The notes under the pieces are model-generated. The model had not been told where the DNA came from. It saw nothing but the letters and a program-made list of their open reading frames with translations, and did no database searches. Made by a program: the position numbers and the translations under genes. A stretch of 64,000 nt of DNA from Phlebotomus papatasi (taxonomy: Eukaryota > Arthropoda > Insecta > Diptera > Psychodidae): assembly GCF_024763615.1 (NCBI RefSeq), contig NC_077223.1, forward strand, positions 99,634,627 to 99,698,626. The letters are read 5' to 3'. Of this stretch, positions 60,781-64,000 are shown in pieces (position 1 is the stretch's first letter; each line of letters begins with the position of its first letter).

Positions 60781-61086
60781 ATTAAATAATTTTGAGAGAC
60801 ACTGAGAAAGCCACAAAGTGGCGTGTCATGCTGATTATCACACCTGAGGAGGAAACGAAGTAAGATGAGGAGAAGTTTGATTTTAAGGGGACAAAGAGCC
60901 ACTTGAAATGTGATATTGTTGAGACAGAGTGTGAGATCCGCACAAGTATAAGACAAAATAAAAGAAAAAAACTATCAGAAATGGAGATTAGACAAACCTC
61001 TCCCATATCTCTTGTGTTGACGTGGAAATTGATATGGAAATCATTAAGGGAGATAAATTGAATGGTGGTGTTCTTGGTCTTTTCAG

Positions 61087-61512
61087 CTCCTTGTCGGCGG
61101 CGGCGGCAGTGGTGCAAGTGGCGGCCAAACGGCAGGAGGAGCTGGAGCACCCACAGGAACAGCTCAGTCACCAATTTCTGCCACAAATGCTCCCTCACTG
61201 AGCCCTGTTGGTTCAGCCACAGGAGCTGGTCCTGGTGCTTTGAGTCCCGGATCCCTTTCGCAGACGTCCACAAATGCCCCGGCGGCTTCGGCATCATCGT
61301 CATGCTGCGAAAATGGGCGGCCCATTATGACGGATCCTGTGTCTGGGCAGACAGTCTGTTCGTGCCAGTATGATTCGGCCAGGCTAGCCCTCTCCAGCTA
61401 CTCCCGTCTCCCAGCCGCCGGAGTGGGTGTCTATGGCACCCCCTATCCGTCCACAGACCAGAATCCCTATCCCAGTATCGGTGTCGACAGTTCCGCCTTC
61501 TACTCACCACTG
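61087..61512 (+). CDS. mirr: Iroquois-class homeobox gene, coding exon 2 (partial gene, continues past window)
   Basis: This exon encodes 142 codons (residues 17-158). Residues 17 to about 88 are a low-complexity linker rich in Gly, Ala, Ser, Thr and Pro. Residues 89-158 are the conserved Iroquois N-terminal block, starting CCENGRPIMTDPVSGQTVCS and including CSCQYDSARLALSSYSRLPA, GVGVYGTPYPSTDQNPYPSI and DSSAFYSPL. In known family members a short SNPYG-type stretch and then the TALE homeodomain follow, so the DNA-binding part lies in later exons outside the window. The acceptor is a pyrimidine-rich tract ending TCTTTTCAG at 61086. The donor is CTG|GTAAGT at 61513. Both boundaries are phase 0, and the frame is open throughout; reading past the donor reaches a stop in intron 2. 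Codons are much GC-richer than the flanking introns. The homeobox, the Iro box and the stop codon are not present here. Confidence 0.93.
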
Positions 61513-62611
61513 GTAAGTGTTCAAAATTCATTCCAGAACTTTCTCACGAGAGCGAGATGCTCACTGATAAACATATTCGAATATTTCAAGTTCTCAAACA
61601 ACATCCTTTTACTCCGGTACTTTAGCTAAAGAAATAGTGCAAGAGGGAAAAATCACAAAAACAGTTCACTGTCAGAATATTAGGGGCAGGCAAAAGGTTA
61701 AGATTTTGTGATGTCTGGGTACTTCAAGGAGTTCTAAATTTCCTATAACTCGCGAAGATTGAGATAAGTGACAGTTTAAATCAGTATTACTAATACATTT
61801 TTTATATATATTACCATATAGTTTCTTTCATTATAGTTATAAATTATTTTGAATGGCAGCGATATTTTTAAGTTCTTAAAAGTCATTTTAGTACAGCTTT
61901 CAATGCAAAATCAATAAATTGTTCTTTATCTTTTCAAAATTTTTATATAATTTCTATATTATATCATGACCTAGAAAATATATAAGCTCAATAATTCTAT
62001 TTCCATCATAACACATATTAATAATTTAGTACAGAGTTCTAAGCTAAAAAGCCAACCTAAAATAATACAAAATGTCTCTGTCTTATACTACTGATCATGG
62101 TAATGAGTTCCCTAATTTTCTTGAAAATATTTCAGTGAATAGTATTTAAAAGATTTTTTTACTGCTTATGAAAGCTTTGGAGCACGCGAAATTAGTACAC
62201 GTTATTTCTGTACAAAAAAAAGTTTAAATTAGAATAATATACTGAATTTTATTATGAAGTAAACAGAGTTTTTTTAATGAACACTTTGACATCTCCTAAA
62301 TTAGAGTAAATGCAATTGCAAAATCATAGAAAATTATTTAGTACACTTATCTAAACTATTGCTAATCATAATAAAATTTAAGCAAGTACTGTTAAAAATT
62401 ATATTTCGTATTAATTTTTAATTTTAATTTTAAAAGATTTTTTGAAAGTATTCAAGTAGAATTGGAGAATACAACGATTAATTTTTAGAATATTACCTTT
62501 GAAATTTAGTACACATTTTTAATAAGATTTCATGGGAAGTAATGCTCTAAAATTCAGTTCTAAACAAATTTATATGATGACTAAGACAAACTTCTAAGTT
62601 CATTTAAGATA

Positions 62612-62841
62612 GGGTCGAATGAACACTTCTTCGACAGGGAACCCCTATTGGCACTTTTGTCAAAATGTTGAAATTTATTTAATGTATCTAATAAAATGTA
62701 TGTAATATGGCGTTTTTTCATTAAGATACCTTTTTCTATAAGGATTAAGTATTCAAATTTCGTATTTCAAATGGTACAGAGTAGGGTGTCAATAGGTCCT
62801 GACATGAGTTCTTAAAATGTCAATAGGTGTTACTTTCACCC
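62612..62841. mobile_element. MITE with TTCGACAGGGAACCCCTATT block, copy 2
   Basis: The left end is GGGTCGAATGAACACTTCTT and the right end AGGTGTTACTTTCACCC, with TA on both sides. It is collinear with 37462-37689. It lies in intron 2 of the Iroquois gene. Confidence 0.8.
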
Positions 62842-63132
62842 TAAATGATAATTCAAATTAAATCGAATATATAGTACTGAGTACTAAAATCAAAATCAAC
62901 TTTACAAAAAGGTATTTTCTTTTTTTTAGTGTATTATGTTTTAAGAATTTATAAAAGTACTTAAATCGAATTCTCCAGAATAATTTTAGTACATACACTT
63001 CAACAAGAGTAAATCCGAAACGAAATTATCCCAATTCAGTATTCATCGTTTTTTTATATGCAGCTAGAAGACTCCTATGTTTAATTGTTGCGCTTATTTC
63101 TTAGTTCAGTACATTTGTCTTGCATAATTTGA

Positions 63133-63375
63133 GATGGAATGATAACTTTTCGATACTGTCGAATCGATAGTATCGATAAATCTTTATCTATTAAATTGAG
63201 TGAATGTCTACTTTTTTTATTTAATTATATATTTATTTCATTTTATTTTTATTGTTACATGCTTAAGAAAATGTGATAGTTGATAAATATCTAAAAATTG
63301 CAAAAAGTGCAGATATTTAAGTTTTTTAGAGTCAACAGTCCATGTTATTCAAAATAAGTTATCTTGTCACTCCTC
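63133..63375. mobile_element. TIR element with TTTTCGATACTGTCGA ends, copy 2
   Basis: GATGGAATGATAACTTTTCG followed by ATACTGTCGAATCGATAGTA matches the 14.5-kb copy closely. The right end (GTTATCTTGTCACTCC) is more decayed. Confidence 0.6.
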
Positions 63376-64000
63376 AATTTCGAATTTAGTACAAGTTGTA
63401 CTAAATTAGGATTAAATATTGAATTGTGGTAAAATTCAAATATTATAATAAGAATTTTAATAAGTATTAAGCCATTTATAAATATAATTGGTGTATTAAT
63501 AAGGATGTTCTTCTTTTGTGTGAAGTTGTTACAAGTTTTACAATATTTCAATTTTAGTAATAACCCGTCAAATCATTGCTCTACCTGCCGATTTTACTCG
63601 GAGGTTTTTTGAATTTTAACGGTATATTCTAGTACATTCAGAGAAAATCTGCAGATTCTCGGCAGAATTTCTCCATAGAAAATCTGCATAACCTCCATTA
63701 CTTCACAAAAATATTGTTGATTTATGAAGAAACTGTAGAAGTTATAAAGAAAATTGTATGCTCTGCTTAACAAGCATTACCGAGTACACATTTAAGATAA
63801 GTAAAAAAACTGCGAGCAAAAATACTAATTTCTTAAAAATCACCAATCGAATGATACAAAAACACGAAATTTTGGTCGACACTCTGTTTAAAGTTTTCAC
63901 TTCACTTTTCTCTACTTGTAACACGGCGTCGCAGAATTCTTTATTTTATATAAACACCGTGATATCACTAAGAATAACTCTATAGAATTTTGCAAACTTC

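Larger units (their letters stand above)
42780..61086 (+). other. mirr: Intron 1 of the Iroquois gene (18.3 kb)
   Basis: The intron is bounded by GTAAAG and TTTTCAG and separates a 16-codon exon from the rest of the gene. It contains balanced-composition islands (about 43.1-43.9, 48.2-49.7, 54.2-55.1, 57.1-57.8, 59.0-59.5 and 60.8-61.1 kb) alternating with AT-rich, transposon-bearing DNA. Large first introns carrying enhancers are common in Iroquois-complex genes. Enhancer function here is inference; no nested coding gene was recognised on either strand. Confidence 0.85.
61513..64000 (+). other. mirr: Start of intron 2 of the Iroquois gene
   Basis: This sequence follows the GTAAGT donor. It is AT-rich, with many scattered TTAGTACA words and two recognisable repeats (62612-62841 and about 63133-63375). 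No further Iroquois exon is visible; neither the family's homeodomain signature nor its pre-homeodomain block appears in any frame. The intron therefore runs at least 2.5 kb. Confidence 0.8.

Noticed and set aside
60782..61303. 173-codon minus-strand open frame
   Set aside because: Antisense to Iroquois exon 2 and its upstream intron; its arginine/histidine-rich part is the reverse of the glycine/alanine linker codons.

Overview
The window looks like nuclear DNA of a dipteran insect. It is AT-rich and dominated by non-coding sequence, is full of short non-autonomous DNA transposons, and carries one clearly recognisable protein-coding locus. That locus is the start of an Iroquois-family TALE homeobox gene (mirror/araucan/caupolican type, most like mirror) on the + strand. 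A nematoceran fly such as a sand fly or a mosquito relative is my guess; the species cannot be fixed from the sequence alone.

Layout. From 1 to about 39.6 kb there is no gene I can recognise. AT-rich tracts packed with MITEs, hairpins and decayed repeats alternate with islands of more balanced, repeat-free sequence (about 2.8-3.8, 8.5-9.7, 18.9-19.95, 22.5-23.4, 26.1-27.0, 28.4-29.3, 30.6-31.7 and 35.3-36.1 kb). Those islands are the natural candidates for cis-regulatory DNA. One of them holds an ambiguous minus-strand open segment. From 39.6 to 42.7 kb the sequence turns markedly GC-richer and leads into the start codon at 42732; this is the presumed promoter and 5' leader. Coding exon 1 is only 16 codons (42732-42779). 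Intron 1 runs 18.3 kb to 61086 and contains its own series of islands and transposons. Exon 2 (61087-61512, 142 codons) holds the conserved Iroquois N-terminal block. The homeobox and the rest of the gene lie beyond the window.

Mobile DNA is the most informative part. Boundaries can be read from terminal inverted repeats and target-site duplications: hAT-like elements with perfect 8-bp duplications (23647-25445, 44100-44895, 52494-52769), piggyBac-like elements flanked by TTAA (9820-10834, 47161-47671), Harbinger-like MITEs (10233-10639 flanked by TTA, 17635-18040), many TA-flanked Tc1/mariner/pogo-like MITEs, one with a decayed pogo-type transposase relic (about 12890-13130), and a tRNA-derived SINE with a 14-bp duplication (38863-39085). 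Several are nested, once three layers deep (44.1-44.9 kb), which gives a relative order of insertion.

I found no convincing new multi-gene system. The least explained signals are a dispersed 22-bp palindrome (core TTTAGTACATGCNTGTGCTA, about a dozen copies), a decayed tandem array with roughly 150-bp spacing (29.3-30.6 kb), and the minus-strand open segment at 35.3-35.8 kb.
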